From positions 406,157 through 470,156 of the forward strand of contig NZ_DBMV01000001.1 in the NCBI RefSeq assembly GCF_002298975.1: a stretch of DNA of 64,000 nt, written 5' to 3'. Position 1 is the stretch's first letter; every line of letters starts with the position of its first letter. The notes under the pieces are model-generated. The model was not told where the DNA came from, searched no databases, and saw nothing but the letters and a program-made list of their open reading frames with translations. Source of the stretch: Ralstonia sp. UBA689. GTDB taxonomy: Bacteria; Pseudomonadota; Gammaproteobacteria; Burkholderiales; Burkholderiaceae. This document shows positions 16,954 through 26,116 of this stretch, piece by piece. The translations under genes and the position numbers were made by a program.

Positions 16954-18146
16954 GCGCGGCGATCGGTGTAAGCGGCGCGCTGCATGGCTTGAAGGTCATC
17001 GACCTGAGCCGCGTGCTCGGCGGTCCGTACTGCACGCAAGCGCTGGCCGATCACGGCGCGCAGGTCATCAAGCTGGAACCGCCCGTTGGCGACGAGACTC
17101 GCACCTGGGGCCCGCCGTTCGACGAGAGCGACAACGCGTGGTACTTCAATGGTGTCAACCGCAACAAGCTCGGCATCTCGGTTGACCTGTCGTGCGGCGA
17201 GGGTCGTGCTGTCCTCTGGCAATTGCTGGAAGACGCCGACGTGCTGGTCGAGAACTTCAAGCCCGGCACGCTGGCGCGCTGGAGCATGGATTTCGAGCGC
17301 GATCTGCAGCCGCGCTTTCCGCGCCTGATCCACTGTGCCGTTTCAGGCTTCGGCCCGGACGGCCCGCTTGGCGGGCTGCCCGGCTACGATGCCGCCATCC
17401 AGGCCATGGCCGGCCTGATGAGCGTGAATGGTGAGCGCGATGGCGGCCCGATGCGCGTGGGCTTGCCCATCGTCGACATGGTGACTGGGCTCAACGCGCT
17501 GGCTGGCATCCTGCTGGCGCTGGCCGAGCGCGAGAAAAGCGGGCGCGGGCAGTCGATCGACATTGCGCTGTACGACTGCGGCGTGTCGTTGCTGCATCCG
17601 CATCTGCCCAACTATTTCGGCTCGGGTAAGGTACCGCAGCGCAGCGGCAACGCGCATCCGAACATCGCCCCGTACGACAGCTACCAGACCGGCACAGCGC
17701 CGATCTTCCTGGCGGTGGGCAACGACCGTCAGTTCGCCAAGCTGTGCGCGCACATTGGCGCGCCGGAGTTGGCAGAGGACACACGCTTTGCCGACAACCG
17801 CAGCCGCTGCGCGCATCGGCCTGAACTCAAGCAGGCGCTGGAGGCGCAACTGGCGCGCTTCGATTGTGAGGTGCTTGCGCATGACCTGATCCACAGCGGC
17901 GTGCCTTGCGGGCCCGTGCTCAGCGTCGACGTGGTGGCACGTCACCCGCACACGCTGCACCGGAAGATGGTGGTCGAGCTGGATGACTATCGCGGCACGG
18001 GCTCGCCGATCAAACTCTCGCGCACGCCGGCCACGTATCGCAGTGCGCCACCCGCGCTCGGCGCCGACACCGATGCCGTGCTGGCCTCGCTCGGTATCGA
18101 CGCGCCAACGAGGCAGCGCCTCTTCGAGGCGGGCGTCCTCAAATGA
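16950..18146 (+). CDS. Class III CoA-transferase (CaiB/BaiF)
   Basis: A 398-residue CaiB/BaiF-family CoA-transferase. The N-terminal Rossmann part starts GLKVIDLSRVLGGPYCTQALADHGAQVIKLE. The catalytic aspartate of the family corresponds to D176 in LPIVDMVTG, which forms the aspartyl-CoA anhydride intermediates. The likely role is moving CoA from a donor such as succinyl-CoA or acetyl-CoA onto the acid imported by the next gene. Its product would then be oxidised by the acyl-CoA dehydrogenase translated just before it. The start overlaps the previous stop. Length and spacing are normal; the real acid is unknown. Confidence 0.9.
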   Translation: MSAAIGVSGALHGLKVIDLSRVLGGPYCTQALADHGAQVIKLEPPVGDETRTWGPPFDESDNAWYFNGVNRNKLGISVDLSCGEGRAVLWQLLEDADVLVENFKPGTLARWSMDFERDLQPRFPRLIHCAVSGFGPDGPLGGLPGYDAAIQAMAGLMSVNGERDGGPMRVGLPIVDMVTGLNALAGILLALAEREKSGRGQSIDIALYDCGVSLLHPHLPNYFGSGKVPQRSGNAHPNIAPYDSYQTGTAPIFLAVGNDRQFAKLCAHIGAPELAEDTRFADNRSRCAHRPELKQALEAQLARFDCEVLAHDLIHSGVPCGPVLSVDVVARHPHTLHRKMVVELDDYRGTGSPIKLSRTPATYRSAPPALGADTDAVLASLGIDAPTRQRLFEAGVLK

Positions 18147-18222
18147 ACTGACCCAGCAAACAGCAAGGTAGACGGTCCGACAGAGGCCGCGCCACCCAAG
18201 CTGCACCACCAAGGAGACCACC

Positions 18223-19629
18223 ATGTCACACCAGCCTGCGCCCCAGGCCACCGAGGCCGCAAACCTGCAGCCGCGCCGTGCTGCGGTTGCCGCGTTCATC
18301 GGTACCACGATCGAGTGGTACGACTTCTATATCTACGGACTGGCGGCCGCGCTCGTCTTCGGCAAGGTGTTCTTTGCCAAGACGCTGGACCCGGGCATCG
18401 CCACGCTGTTGTCGTTCGTAACGCTCTGGGCCGGCTTTGCGGCACGCCCCATCGGCGGGATCCTCTTCGGGCATCTGGGCGACAAGATTGGCCGCAAGAC
18501 CACGCTCATCATCACGCTCATCATGATGGGGATGGCGACGATGGGCATCGGCCTGTTGCCGAGCTATGCGCAGATCGGTGTGTGGGCGCCGGCGGGGCTG
18601 GTGGTGCTGCGCGTGATCCAGGGCATCGCCGTGGGCGGCGAGTGGGGCGGGGCAGTGCTGATCGCCAGCGAGAGCGCGCCCAAGCGCAAGAGCATCCTGT
18701 ATTCCGCGTTTGCGCAGCAGGGCTCGCCCACGGGAAACCTGCTGGCGACGATGGTGTTCTTTGTGCTCAGCGCGCTGCCGACGCCTCAGTTCATGATGTG
18801 GGGCTGGCGAGTGCCGTTTCTGCTGTCGGCTGTGCTGGTGATTGTCGGCATGCTCATCCGCCTGAGGCTGGAAGAGTCAGACGACATGAAGCGCGTGCTG
18901 GCACAGAAGAAGACCGTCAAGCTGCCGCTCAAGGATGTGGTGCGCGACCACTGGGGCCTGGTGCTGCTGGGCGCGGGTACGCTGCCGCTCATCCACGTGA
19001 CGTATCTGAAGAGCAATTTCGCGCTGTCGTGGGCGACCAAGGAGCTTGGTTACGCGCAGGATACCTTCCTCGGCATCATCGCGATTGCGCTGGTGGTGCA
19101 GTTCATCACGCAGCCGCTGGGCGCATGGCTTGTTTCGCGCATGGACATGCGCCGCGCGATCTGCCTGATGGTGTTGCCGGAGTTCCTGCTGATGCCGGTG
19201 ATGTTCTTTGCCATCCAGACCAAGGTGTACTGGATTGCACTGGCGGGCATGTGCCTGGCGACGATTCCGCATTCGATGTTCTACGGAGCCATCGGTGGCA
19301 TTCTGGCGCGGGTGTTCCCGACGCGCATCCGCTATACGGGGTTGTCGCTGGCGTATCAGTTGTGTTCGCTGGTGGTGGGCGGTGGCACGCCGGTATTTGC
19401 GCAGTGGGTGCTGAATGGCACGGGCAGCATCATGGGCGTGGCGGTCTCATCGGCGCTGTATGCGGTGGTGTCGCTGGCGTGCACGCTGGTGCTGCTCAAC
19501 CGCACCGGGTATCGGGCCGATGAACTGTCCTCTGCCGAGCGCGCAGACGCGATGGACCTGGGGCAGGGTGATGCCGATGCCGCTCGTTCCCCCGCCGTGC
19601 CGGTCGGCAAGCCCGTGACCGCTTCCTGA
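18223..19629 (+). CDS. MHS-family MFS carboxylate transporter
   Basis: A 468-residue major-facilitator transporter of the metabolite:H+ symporter branch (ShiA/KgtP/ProP type). The N terminus has the family hallmark GTTIEWYDFYIYGLAAALVF in TM1, then the loop 2-3 signature GHLGDKIGRKTTL and GIAVGGEWGGAVLIA in TM5. Twelve membrane helices are visible. A ribosome site AAGGAG lies nine bases before ATG. It follows the CoA-transferase by 76 bp and is the expected uptake step of the cluster. Substrates in this family are small carboxylates, osmolytes or amino acids. Confidence 0.9.
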   Translation: MSHQPAPQATEAANLQPRRAAVAAFIGTTIEWYDFYIYGLAAALVFGKVFFAKTLDPGIATLLSFVTLWAGFAARPIGGILFGHLGDKIGRKTTLIITLIMMGMATMGIGLLPSYAQIGVWAPAGLVVLRVIQGIAVGGEWGGAVLIASESAPKRKSILYSAFAQQGSPTGNLLATMVFFVLSALPTPQFMMWGWRVPFLLSAVLVIVGMLIRLRLEESDDMKRVLAQKKTVKLPLKDVVRDHWGLVLLGAGTLPLIHVTYLKSNFALSWATKELGYAQDTFLGIIAIALVVQFITQPLGAWLVSRMDMRRAICLMVLPEFLLMPVMFFAIQTKVYWIALAGMCLATIPHSMFYGAIGGILARVFPTRIRYTGLSLAYQLCSLVVGGGTPVFAQWVLNGTGSIMGVAVSSALYAVVSLACTLVLLNRTGYRADELSSAERADAMDLGQGDADAARSPAVPVGKPVTAS

Positions 19630-19719
19630 GTCCAGGCTTCCTACGCGAAACGTGCGGTGGCGAGCCCACTGCACATTCCCTACGATGACAAGGCTAGCCA
19701 CACGACGGGGAGGCGTGCC

Positions 19720-19914
19720 ATGTCCATCTTTGACGAGAACGAGCATCGCGAGGCGTTCTGGGAAACCGTACGCCAGGCCATCGAGGCCCGCCATCAGGCC
19801 GACGAGGCACGCCGCGCGGGCAGGATGACCGGGCTGGCGATCGGTCTGTCGGTCGCCGCCCTGGCGATTGCGCTGATGGCTTGGCGCCATCGTTCGACTG
19901 ACGATGCGGCTTAG
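19720..19914 (+). CDS. Small single-TM membrane protein
   Basis: A 64-residue protein starting at ATG 19720 with GGGGAGG six to seven bases upstream. Residues 1-35 are acidic/basic and probably helical (ENEHREAFWETVRQAIEA). Residues 37-57 form one hydrophobic segment (MTGLAIGLSVAALAIALMAW) followed by a basic tail. I do not recognise a family. It sits alone between the transporter and mnmC; a membrane-anchored accessory protein is the most that can be said. Confidence 0.6.
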   Translation: MSIFDENEHREAFWETVRQAIEARHQADEARRAGRMTGLAIGLSVAALAIALMAWRHRSTDDAA

Positions 19915-20096
19915 GGGCGTCTTGCCGCTATTTGCAATTTCTCGGCGCTCCCGCTTTGAGCATCCATTTGCGACCGGGGTTCGCTGAAAACTGCCTGGGT
20001 GGGTTGCCAGCACTTATCCACTTGTCTGATTGAGATTGAACAAGTGGTTGACGAGGTCGCGACGGTACAATCCGTCGCTTCTTCCTCAGGTGTTCC

Positions 20097-22103
20097 ATGC
20101 CCCGCGGCCTCGTTCTTGCCACGCCATTTCTCACACCGGACGGCACGCCGTTCTCCGCGCAATACGATGACGTCTACCACAGCACCGAAGGTGGTCTGGC
20201 GCAGGCGCAGCACGTGTTTCTGGGCGGCAATGGCCTGCCTGGCGCGTGGCAAAGCAAGGGCGCCTTCACCGTCGTCGAGACCGGCTTTGGCCAAGGCCTG
20301 AACTTCCTGGCCACGTGGGCCGTCTGGCGCGAAGATCCGCAGCGCTGTGCGCGGCTCGATTTCGTGTCCGTCGAAAAGCATCCGTTCGACCGCGCAGGGC
20401 TGTTGGCCGTGCATCCGAAAGGCGGCGTACTTGCACCGTTGGCTGAGGCGCTGCGCCAGTCGTGGCCAGTTCCTGTGCCCGGCGTGCATCGCCTGGCGTT
20501 CGAAGGCGGGCGCGTTACGCTCACGCTGCTCTTTGGCGACGTCATGGAGATGCTGCCGCAATTGTCCTGCGCGGCCGATGCGTTCTATCTGGACGGTTTC
20601 TCGCCCGCGAAGAACCCCGACCTTTGGCAGCCGCGCGTGTTCAGGCAGCTCGCGCGCGTGGCCCGTGCCGGTGCCACGTTGGCAACGTACACGGCAGCCG
20701 GTTTTGTTCGACGAGGTTTGCAAGAGGCTGGCTTCGAGGCACGCAAGGCATCCGGCTTCGGCACCAAACGCGATATGACCATCGCGCAATTCCCGACCCA
20801 TTGGCGTACGCGACGCGGTCCGGCCGAAGCGCCAGTCTGGAGTGATCGCCACGCGATCGTCCTAGGTGCCGGACTGGCGGGATGCTCCGTCGCGGAACGG
20901 CTTGCCGCGCGGGGCTGGCGCATCACGCTCATCGACGCGAACGACGGTCCGGCGGGCGGCACGTCGGCGCACCGTGCGGCGGCCATGCATCCACATGTGT
21001 CCATCGACGACAGCGTGCTCTCGCGTCTGTCCCGTGCCGGCAATCTGCTGGCGCGCCGGCATTGGGATGCGCTCGATCGCGCGGGCTTTGCCACCGGCTT
21101 CCAGCCGACCGGCGTGCTCCAGCTTGCCGAACACGCCGACGATGCCATCGAGCAGCAGCGCGTCGTGCAGGCACTCGGCTATCCCGCGGACTACATCGAC
21201 TGGCTCGATGCCGCACGGGCGGCCGAGCGGGTTGGCGCCAGCGTGCCCCAGGGTGGCTGGTGGTTCGCACAAGCGGGTTGGGTGGCGCCGCCCGATGTCT
21301 GCCGAGCCAGTCTTGCTGCTGCCGGCAGCGCGGTCGAAACGCGCTGGAATACCCGTGTCGAATCGTTGCGCCAAGACGGCGGTCAGTGGCAAGCGTTCGA
21401 CGCTCACGGCGGCGTGATCGCCAGTGCGCCGGTGGTCGTCCTAGCCAACAGCCTGGATGCGGCACGTCTGGCACCGCTGGCATCGGCATCGCTCAAACCG
21501 GTGCGCGGCCAACTCACGGATGTGCCCGTCGCTGGCCTGGAGCCGGGTGTCGCCTGGCCTGGGGCCGTAGTGTGCGGCGACGGCTATCTGCTACCCGTCG
21601 AGCCGGGCGCGCAGTCCGTACGCTTTGGTTCCTCCTTTCAACCCGGAGAATCTGATATGGCCGAGCGTCCCGCAGATCACGCGGCCAACCTACGGCGGCT
21701 GGCAAAGTTGCAACCGCAACAGTTGGCTGCACTGGCGCGGTTGGACCCGGCTCAACTGCATGGGTACGTCGGAGTGCGATGTGTGTCGGCCAATCGCTTG
21801 CCGCTGATCGGCGCGGTAGCGGATGAGGCGGCAGCCATGACGCCCGGTTTCCGGCTGCGTGGGCCGCATGCTCACTTGCCGCGTGTGCCTGGGCTGTATG
21901 CCGCACTTGCGTACGGCTCGCGTGGCCTCACATGGTCGGTGCTGGGCGCAGAACTACTGGCCGCGCAGATCGACGGGGGGCCGTTGCCGCTGGAAACCGA
22001 CTTGGCGGCGGCGCTGGATCCCGGTCGCTTCATTCTGCGTGCATTGCGCCACGGGCATGGTGCGGCACCTGCGGAAACCGAAGCGGCGGATCCCCTCGAC
22101 TGA
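20097..22103 (+). CDS. mnmC: MnmC bifunctional tRNA modification enzyme
   Basis: A 668-residue fusion that completes 5-methylaminomethyl-2-thiouridine at the wobble base of certain tRNAs. The N-terminal SAM methyltransferase domain (about 1-235) has the binding stretch VVETGFGQGLNFL and AFYLDGFSPAKNPDLW. The C-terminal FAD-dependent oxidoreductase domain starts about residue 255 with the dinucleotide fold AIVLGAGLAGCSVAERLA. It removes the carboxymethyl group of cmnm5s2U before methylation. Length and domain order match MnmC. The start ATG 20097 follows a TACAAT-like -10 at 20066, too close to a good -35 to be sure. Confidence 0.95.
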   Translation: MPRGLVLATPFLTPDGTPFSAQYDDVYHSTEGGLAQAQHVFLGGNGLPGAWQSKGAFTVVETGFGQGLNFLATWAVWREDPQRCARLDFVSVEKHPFDRAGLLAVHPKGGVLAPLAEALRQSWPVPVPGVHRLAFEGGRVTLTLLFGDVMEMLPQLSCAADAFYLDGFSPAKNPDLWQPRVFRQLARVARAGATLATYTAAGFVRRGLQEAGFEARKASGFGTKRDMTIAQFPTHWRTRRGPAEAPVWSDRHAIVLGAGLAGCSVAERLAARGWRITLIDANDGPAGGTSAHRAAAMHPHVSIDDSVLSRLSRAGNLLARRHWDALDRAGFATGFQPTGVLQLAEHADDAIEQQRVVQALGYPADYIDWLDAARAAERVGASVPQGGWWFAQAGWVAPPDVCRASLAAAGSAVETRWNTRVESLRQDGGQWQAFDAHGGVIASAPVVVLANSLDAARLAPLASASLKPVRGQLTDVPVAGLEPGVAWPGAVVCGDGYLLPVEPGAQSVRFGSSFQPGESDMAERPADHAANLRRLAKLQPQQLAALARLDPAQLHGYVGVRCVSANRLPLIGAVADEAAAMTPGFRLRGPHAHLPRVPGLYAALAYGSRGLTWSVLGAELLAAQIDGGPLPLETDLAAALDPGRFILRALRHGHGAAPAETEAADPLD

Positions 22104-22336
22104 CGTCCCACTCAAACAGTTTTACGAGCGTTTCGCCCCAAAAAAGCGAGGCCGGCGAGCGTTCCATGCCATAATATGCGTTTTGCGTTTGCCAGCCCGA
22201 ACGCGCCCGATGTGTCGCCCAGGCGGCCCTCGCGTCGCATTCCTGCAAGCCCGGCAAGACCAAGAACTCTGAACCACGGCTGCTGCTGGCGCTGCGCCGT
22301 TCGACGCAACTTTCATCTGAATCTGGAATTACGACC

Positions 22337-23683
22337 ATGTCGACTGTCATTGAAAACCTCGGCAAACTCGATCGCAAGGTGACCCTGGCCGTCCCGAAGG
22401 CCGAAGTGGAACAAGAGAAGCAAAGCCGTCTGGCGCGTCTGTCCAAGACCGTCAAGATGTCCGGCTTCCGCCCGGGCAAGGTGCCGATGAAGATGGTTGA
22501 AAAGCAATACGGCCAGCAGGTTGAACTCGAAGTGCGCTTCGACAAGGCTGCTCGCCAGTTCTTCGACATCACCAGCGAGCAGGGCGTGAAGGTCGCTGGT
22601 CAGCCGCGCTTCGAACTGAAGACCGAAGGCGTGGCCGACGACCAGTTCGCATTCGACGCCACCTTCGAGGTGTATCCGGAAGTCAAGCTTGGCGATCTGG
22701 CCGACGCGGAACTGACCCGCACCAAGACCGAAATCACCGACGCCGAGATCGACAAGACCATCGACATCTTGCGCAAGCAGCGCGTGCACTACCATACGCG
22801 CGGCGAAGCTGGCGAGCACGGTGACGGCGGCGCGGCCGTCGCACAGAACGGCGACCGCGTGACGGTCGACTTCGTCGGTACGATCGACGGCGTGGAATTC
22901 GCCGGCGGCAAGGCAGAGGGCTTCGGTTTCGTGCTGGGCGAAGGCCGCATGCTGCCGGAGTTCGAGCAAGCCACGCTGGGCCTGAAGCAGGGCGAATCGA
23001 AGGTGTTCCCGCTGGCCTTCCCCGAGGACTACCACGGCAAGGACGTGGCCGGTAAGACCGCTGAATTCACCGTCACGCTCAAGCAAGTCGAGTGGGCGCA
23101 CCTGCCGGAAGTCAACGAAGCCTTCGCGCAATCGCTGGGCATCGCCGACGGCAACCTCGACAAGATGCGCGCCGACATCCGCGAAAACCTTGAGCGTGAA
23201 GTCAAGCGCCGCACGCACGCGCTGCTCAAGGATCAGGTCATGGACGCGCTGCTGAAGGTGTCCGAGCTGGACGTGCCGAAGTCGCTGGTCGAGCAAGACC
23301 AGGAGCGCCTGGTCGAAATGGCCCGTCGTGACCTCGAAGCCCGTGGCATGCCGAATGCCAAGAACATGCCGATTCCGGCCGAGATGTTCGCGCAGCAGGC
23401 CGAGCGTCGCGTCAAGTTGGGTCTGGTGCTGGCTGAAGTCGTCAAGGCCAACAACCTGGAAGCCAAGCCGGAGCAGATCAAGGCCGAGATCGAAGAGTTC
23501 GCTAAGAGCTACGAAGATCCGAAGGAAGTCATCCGCTGGTACTACGGAGATCAGCAGCGCCTGGCCGAGATGGAGGCCTACGTGCTCGAAAACAACGTGG
23601 TAAATTTTGTGTGCGACAAGGCCAAGGTCACTGACAAGGCCGTGTCGTTTGAAGAGCTGACCGCCGCTCCGGCGCAAGGCTGA
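22337..23683 (+). CDS. tig: Trigger factor
   Basis: A 448-residue ribosome-associated chaperone and peptidyl-prolyl isomerase. The N-terminal ribosome-binding domain contains SGFRPGKVPMKMVEKQYG, including the G-F-R-x-G-K docking motif. The FKBP-like domain is about 160-245 (DRVTVDFVGTIDGVEFAGGK, then GRMLPEF). The C-terminal helical arms follow. A 233-bp leader separates it from mnmC; a TAATAT-like -10 lies around 22172 but no good -35 was found. It heads the conserved tig-clpP-clpX block, with clpP 41 bp downstream. Confidence 0.97.
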   Translation: MSTVIENLGKLDRKVTLAVPKAEVEQEKQSRLARLSKTVKMSGFRPGKVPMKMVEKQYGQQVELEVRFDKAARQFFDITSEQGVKVAGQPRFELKTEGVADDQFAFDATFEVYPEVKLGDLADAELTRTKTEITDAEIDKTIDILRKQRVHYHTRGEAGEHGDGGAAVAQNGDRVTVDFVGTIDGVEFAGGKAEGFGFVLGEGRMLPEFEQATLGLKQGESKVFPLAFPEDYHGKDVAGKTAEFTVTLKQVEWAHLPEVNEAFAQSLGIADGNLDKMRADIRENLEREVKRRTHALLKDQVMDALLKVSELDVPKSLVEQDQERLVEMARRDLEARGMPNAKNMPIPAEMFAQQAERRVKLGLVLAEVVKANNLEAKPEQIKAEIEEFAKSYEDPKEVIRWYYGDQQRLAEMEAYVLENNVVNFVCDKAKVTDKAVSFEELTAAPAQG

Positions 23684-23724
23684 TTCAATCGACTGAGTTT
23701 CGGAAGTAAGCACCGGAGAACCGC

Positions 23725-24372
23725 ATGATCCGCAATGAACTGATCGACCAACTCGCCCGCACCCAGGCTTCTGCGCTCGAGACGCAAGGGCTCGGTTTGG
23801 TGCCGATGGTGGTCGAGCAGTCGGGCCGCGGCGAGCGCGCCTACGATATCTACTCGCGCCTGCTCAAGGAGCGAGTGATTTTCATGGTGGGCGAGGTCAA
23901 CGACCAGACTGCCAACCTCGTGGTGGCACAGTTGCTGTTTCTGGAGAGCGAGAACCCGGACAAGGACATCTCGCTGTACATCAACTCGCCGGGCGGCTCG
24001 GTCTCGGCTGGCTTGGCGATGTACGACACGATGCAGTTCGTGAAGCCGGATGTCTCCACGCTGTGCATGGGCATGGCAGCCAGCATGGGTGCATTCCTGC
24101 TAGCTGCCGGCGCGAAGGGTAAGCGTTTCGCGCTGCCGAACTCGCGGATCATGATCCACCAGCCGCTGGGCGGCGCACGCGGTCAGGCATCCGACATCGA
24201 GATTCAGGCGCGCGAGATCCTGTACCTGCGTGAGCGTCTGAACACGGTGCTCTCCGACGTGACCGGTCAACCGGTCGACAAGATCGCCCGCGACACGGAC
24301 CGCGACAACTTCATGAGCAGCGAGCAGGCCAGGGAGTACGGCCTGATCGACAAGGTCATCAGCAAGCGGTAA
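23725..24372 (+). CDS. clpP: ClpP protease subunit
   Basis: A 215-residue serine protease subunit that forms the tetradecameric chamber used by ClpX and ClpA. The catalytic triad is S120 (GMAASMGAFL), H145 (MIHQPLGG) and D194 (DTDRDNFM), in register with E. coli after allowing nine extra N-terminal residues. A propeptide is cleaved autocatalytically in the family. It lies downstream of tig and upstream of clpX, in the usual order. A strong terminator between clpP and clpX indicates clpX is at least partly transcribed on its own. Confidence 0.98.
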   Translation: MIRNELIDQLARTQASALETQGLGLVPMVVEQSGRGERAYDIYSRLLKERVIFMVGEVNDQTANLVVAQLLFLESENPDKDISLYINSPGGSVSAGLAMYDTMQFVKPDVSTLCMGMAASMGAFLLAAGAKGKRFALPNSRIMIHQPLGGARGQASDIEIQAREILYLRERLNTVLSDVTGQPVDKIARDTDRDNFMSSEQAREYGLIDKVISKR

Positions 24373-24446
24373 GGCACCTATGTGCGTGGCAGTCGGTGCG
24401 CTTTGGGGCACACCGGCGCGACCATCCTAAAGTGTCAAGCGGTGTC

Positions 24447-24473
24447 AAAAACGAGGCTTCGCGCCTCGTTTTT
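24447..24473 (+). terminator. Terminator after clpP
   Basis: An 11-bp stem (24447-24457 with 24463-24473) has the six GC-rich pairs CGAGGC/GCCTCG flanked by A5 and T5, and a 5-nt TTCGC loop. It is a textbook intrinsic terminator, and can work on both strands, 75 bp before clpX. Confidence 0.85.
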
Positions 24474-24547
24474 GCTATGTACAACACCTGCGGATCGTCG
24501 CCAGATAATTTGGCGTATGATGCTGCCAGGAACTACTGGTTATCGTT

Positions 24548-25822
24548 ATGGCGGACAAGAAAGGCTCCACTGGCGAAAAGCTGCTGTACTGCTCGTTTTG
24601 CGGCAAGAGCCAGCATGAGGTCAAGAAACTGATTGCCGGTCCCTCGGTCTTCATCTGCGATGAATGTATCGACCTGTGCAACGAAATCATCCGGGACGAA
24701 GCCGCCATTTCCGAAAAGGAAGGTGGCTTAGCGGTCAAGTCCGACCTGCCCACGCCGCATGAGATCCGCCAAAGCCTCGACCAATATGTGATTGGTCAGG
24801 AGCAAGCCAAGAAAATTCTGGCGGTTGCGGTCTACAACCATTACAAGCGTTTGAAGCACCTCGGCAAGAAAGACGATGTCGAGCTGTCCAAGAGCAACAT
24901 CCTGCTCATCGGGCCGACCGGCTCGGGCAAGACGTTGCTTGCGCAAACGCTGGCACGCTTGCTGAACGTGCCCTTCGTCATCGCCGACGCCACCACGCTG
25001 ACCGAAGCCGGCTACGTGGGCGAAGACGTCGAGAACATCATCCAGAAGCTGCTGCAGAACTGCAATTACGAGGTCGAGAAGGCTCAGCGCGGCATCGTCT
25101 ACATCGACGAGATTGACAAGATTTCGCGCAAGTCTGACAACCCGTCCATCACCCGTGACGTTTCCGGTGAAGGCGTGCAGCAGGCATTGCTCAAGCTGGT
25201 CGAAGGGACGATGGCGTCAGTGCCGCCGCAAGGTGGTCGTAAGCATCCGAATCAGGACTTCCTGCAGGTCGATACCACCAACATCCTGTTCATCTGCGGC
25301 GGCGCGTTCGATGGTCTCGAGAAGATCATCATGCAGCGCTCCGACAAGACTGGGATCGGTTTCGGAGCAGAAGTACAGAGCAAGGAAGAGCGCGACATCA
25401 GCGAAGTGCTGCCGCAGGTGGAGCCGGAAGACCTCATCAAGTTCGGTTTGATTCCTGAACTGATCGGTCGTTTGCCTGTCGTGGCGACGCTGGCCAAGCT
25501 CGACGAGGCCGCCCTGATGGAAATCCTGGTCGAGCCTAAGAACGCAATCGTGAAGCAGTATCAGAAACTGCTGGCGATGGAAGGAGTGGAGTTGGAAATC
25601 CGTCCGAGCGCGCTCACGGCGATCGCCCGCAAGGCGATCAAGCGCAAGACGGGGGCGCGTGGTTTGCGTTCCATCGTCGAGCACGCTTTGATGGATGTGA
25701 TGTATGACCTCCCCAACCACAAGGGTGTGCAGAAGGTGGTGATCGACGAAAGCACGATCTCCGGTGACGGCAAGCCCTTGTTGATTTACGAAGAGCAGCC
25801 CAAGGTTGCAGGTTCCAACTGA
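24548..25822 (+). CDS. clpX: ClpX ATPase unfoldase
   Basis: A 424-residue AAA+ unfoldase that recognises substrates and feeds them into ClpP. The N-terminal C4 zinc domain has C15-x2-C18 and C37-x2-C40. Walker A is GPTGSGKT and Walker B VYIDEIDK. An IGF-type ClpP contact loop region lies around KTGIGFGAEV, and the sensor-2 end is RKTGARGLRSIVE. The ATG at 24548 has a weak ribosome site. A TATGAT hexamer near 24516 is a possible -10. Length is standard. The clpX and lon pairing downstream is typical of beta- and gamma-proteobacteria. Confidence 0.98.
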   Translation: MADKKGSTGEKLLYCSFCGKSQHEVKKLIAGPSVFICDECIDLCNEIIRDEAAISEKEGGLAVKSDLPTPHEIRQSLDQYVIGQEQAKKILAVAVYNHYKRLKHLGKKDDVELSKSNILLIGPTGSGKTLLAQTLARLLNVPFVIADATTLTEAGYVGEDVENIIQKLLQNCNYEVEKAQRGIVYIDEIDKISRKSDNPSITRDVSGEGVQQALLKLVEGTMASVPPQGGRKHPNQDFLQVDTTNILFICGGAFDGLEKIIMQRSDKTGIGFGAEVQSKEERDISEVLPQVEPEDLIKFGLIPELIGRLPVVATLAKLDEAALMEILVEPKNAIVKQYQKLLAMEGVELEIRPSALTAIARKAIKRKTGARGLRSIVEHALMDVMYDLPNHKGVQKVVIDESTISGDGKPLLIYEEQPKVAGSN

Positions 25823-25845
25823 GAACCCGCTCACGATCCTACTGC

Positions 25846-25920
25846 GCGGCCCGAGTTTGGCCATGCGATGCTCGCCGTACTTCTCGTGCGACTACGCTTC
25901 TCTGGCCAAACTCGGGCCGC
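25846..25920. repeat. Perfect 18-bp inverted repeat, 39-nt loop
   Basis: The arms 25846-25863 and 25903-25920 are perfect complements (GCGGCCCGAGTTTGGCCA and its reverse complement). They enclose 39 nt, directly behind clpX in the clpX-lon gap. As RNA it would be a very stable cruciform-like hairpin without a T tract. A separate conventional terminator follows at 25991. It may be a REP-like element or a structured 3' end. Confidence 0.8.
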
Positions 25921-25990
25921 TCGCTACGGATCGCGGACAGGTTCTGACGCGAATGCCCGGCAGGGATGCGCCGTATGCGTCCCATGCAGG

Positions 25991-26018
25991 AAGCCGTTCG
26001 CATGCGAGCGGCTTTTTT
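25991..26018 (+). terminator. Terminator clpX/lon
   Basis: A ten-pair stem (25992-26001 with 26004-26013, one G-U pair) around a tiny loop is followed by six T's. It lies 170 bp after clpX and 99 bp before lon, insulating lon transcription. Confidence 0.85.
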
Positions 26019-26059
26019 GCTTCGGGAAACCGGGCCGGCATGCGACTTGCTGCAGCAGT

Positions 26060-26088
26060 CTTGTAAAACTGCTACTGCGCCCAATTTA
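26060..26088 (+). promoter_or_regulatory. Candidate sigma-32 promoter of lon
   Basis: CTTGTAAAA at 26060-26068 and CCCAATTTA at 26080-26088 resemble the heat-shock consensus CTTGAAA / CCCCATNT at a permissible spacing. They lie about 29 bp ahead of the lon start and after the terminator. lon is heat-shock controlled in related bacteria. Confidence 0.45.
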
Positions 26089-26116
26089 GCCCTTACATGA
26101 CTTTCTGGGGAACATA

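Noticed and set aside
22168..22336. Small reading frame in the tig leader
   Set aside because: Pro/Arg/Ala-rich peptide without ribosome site, overlapping the likely leader of tig.
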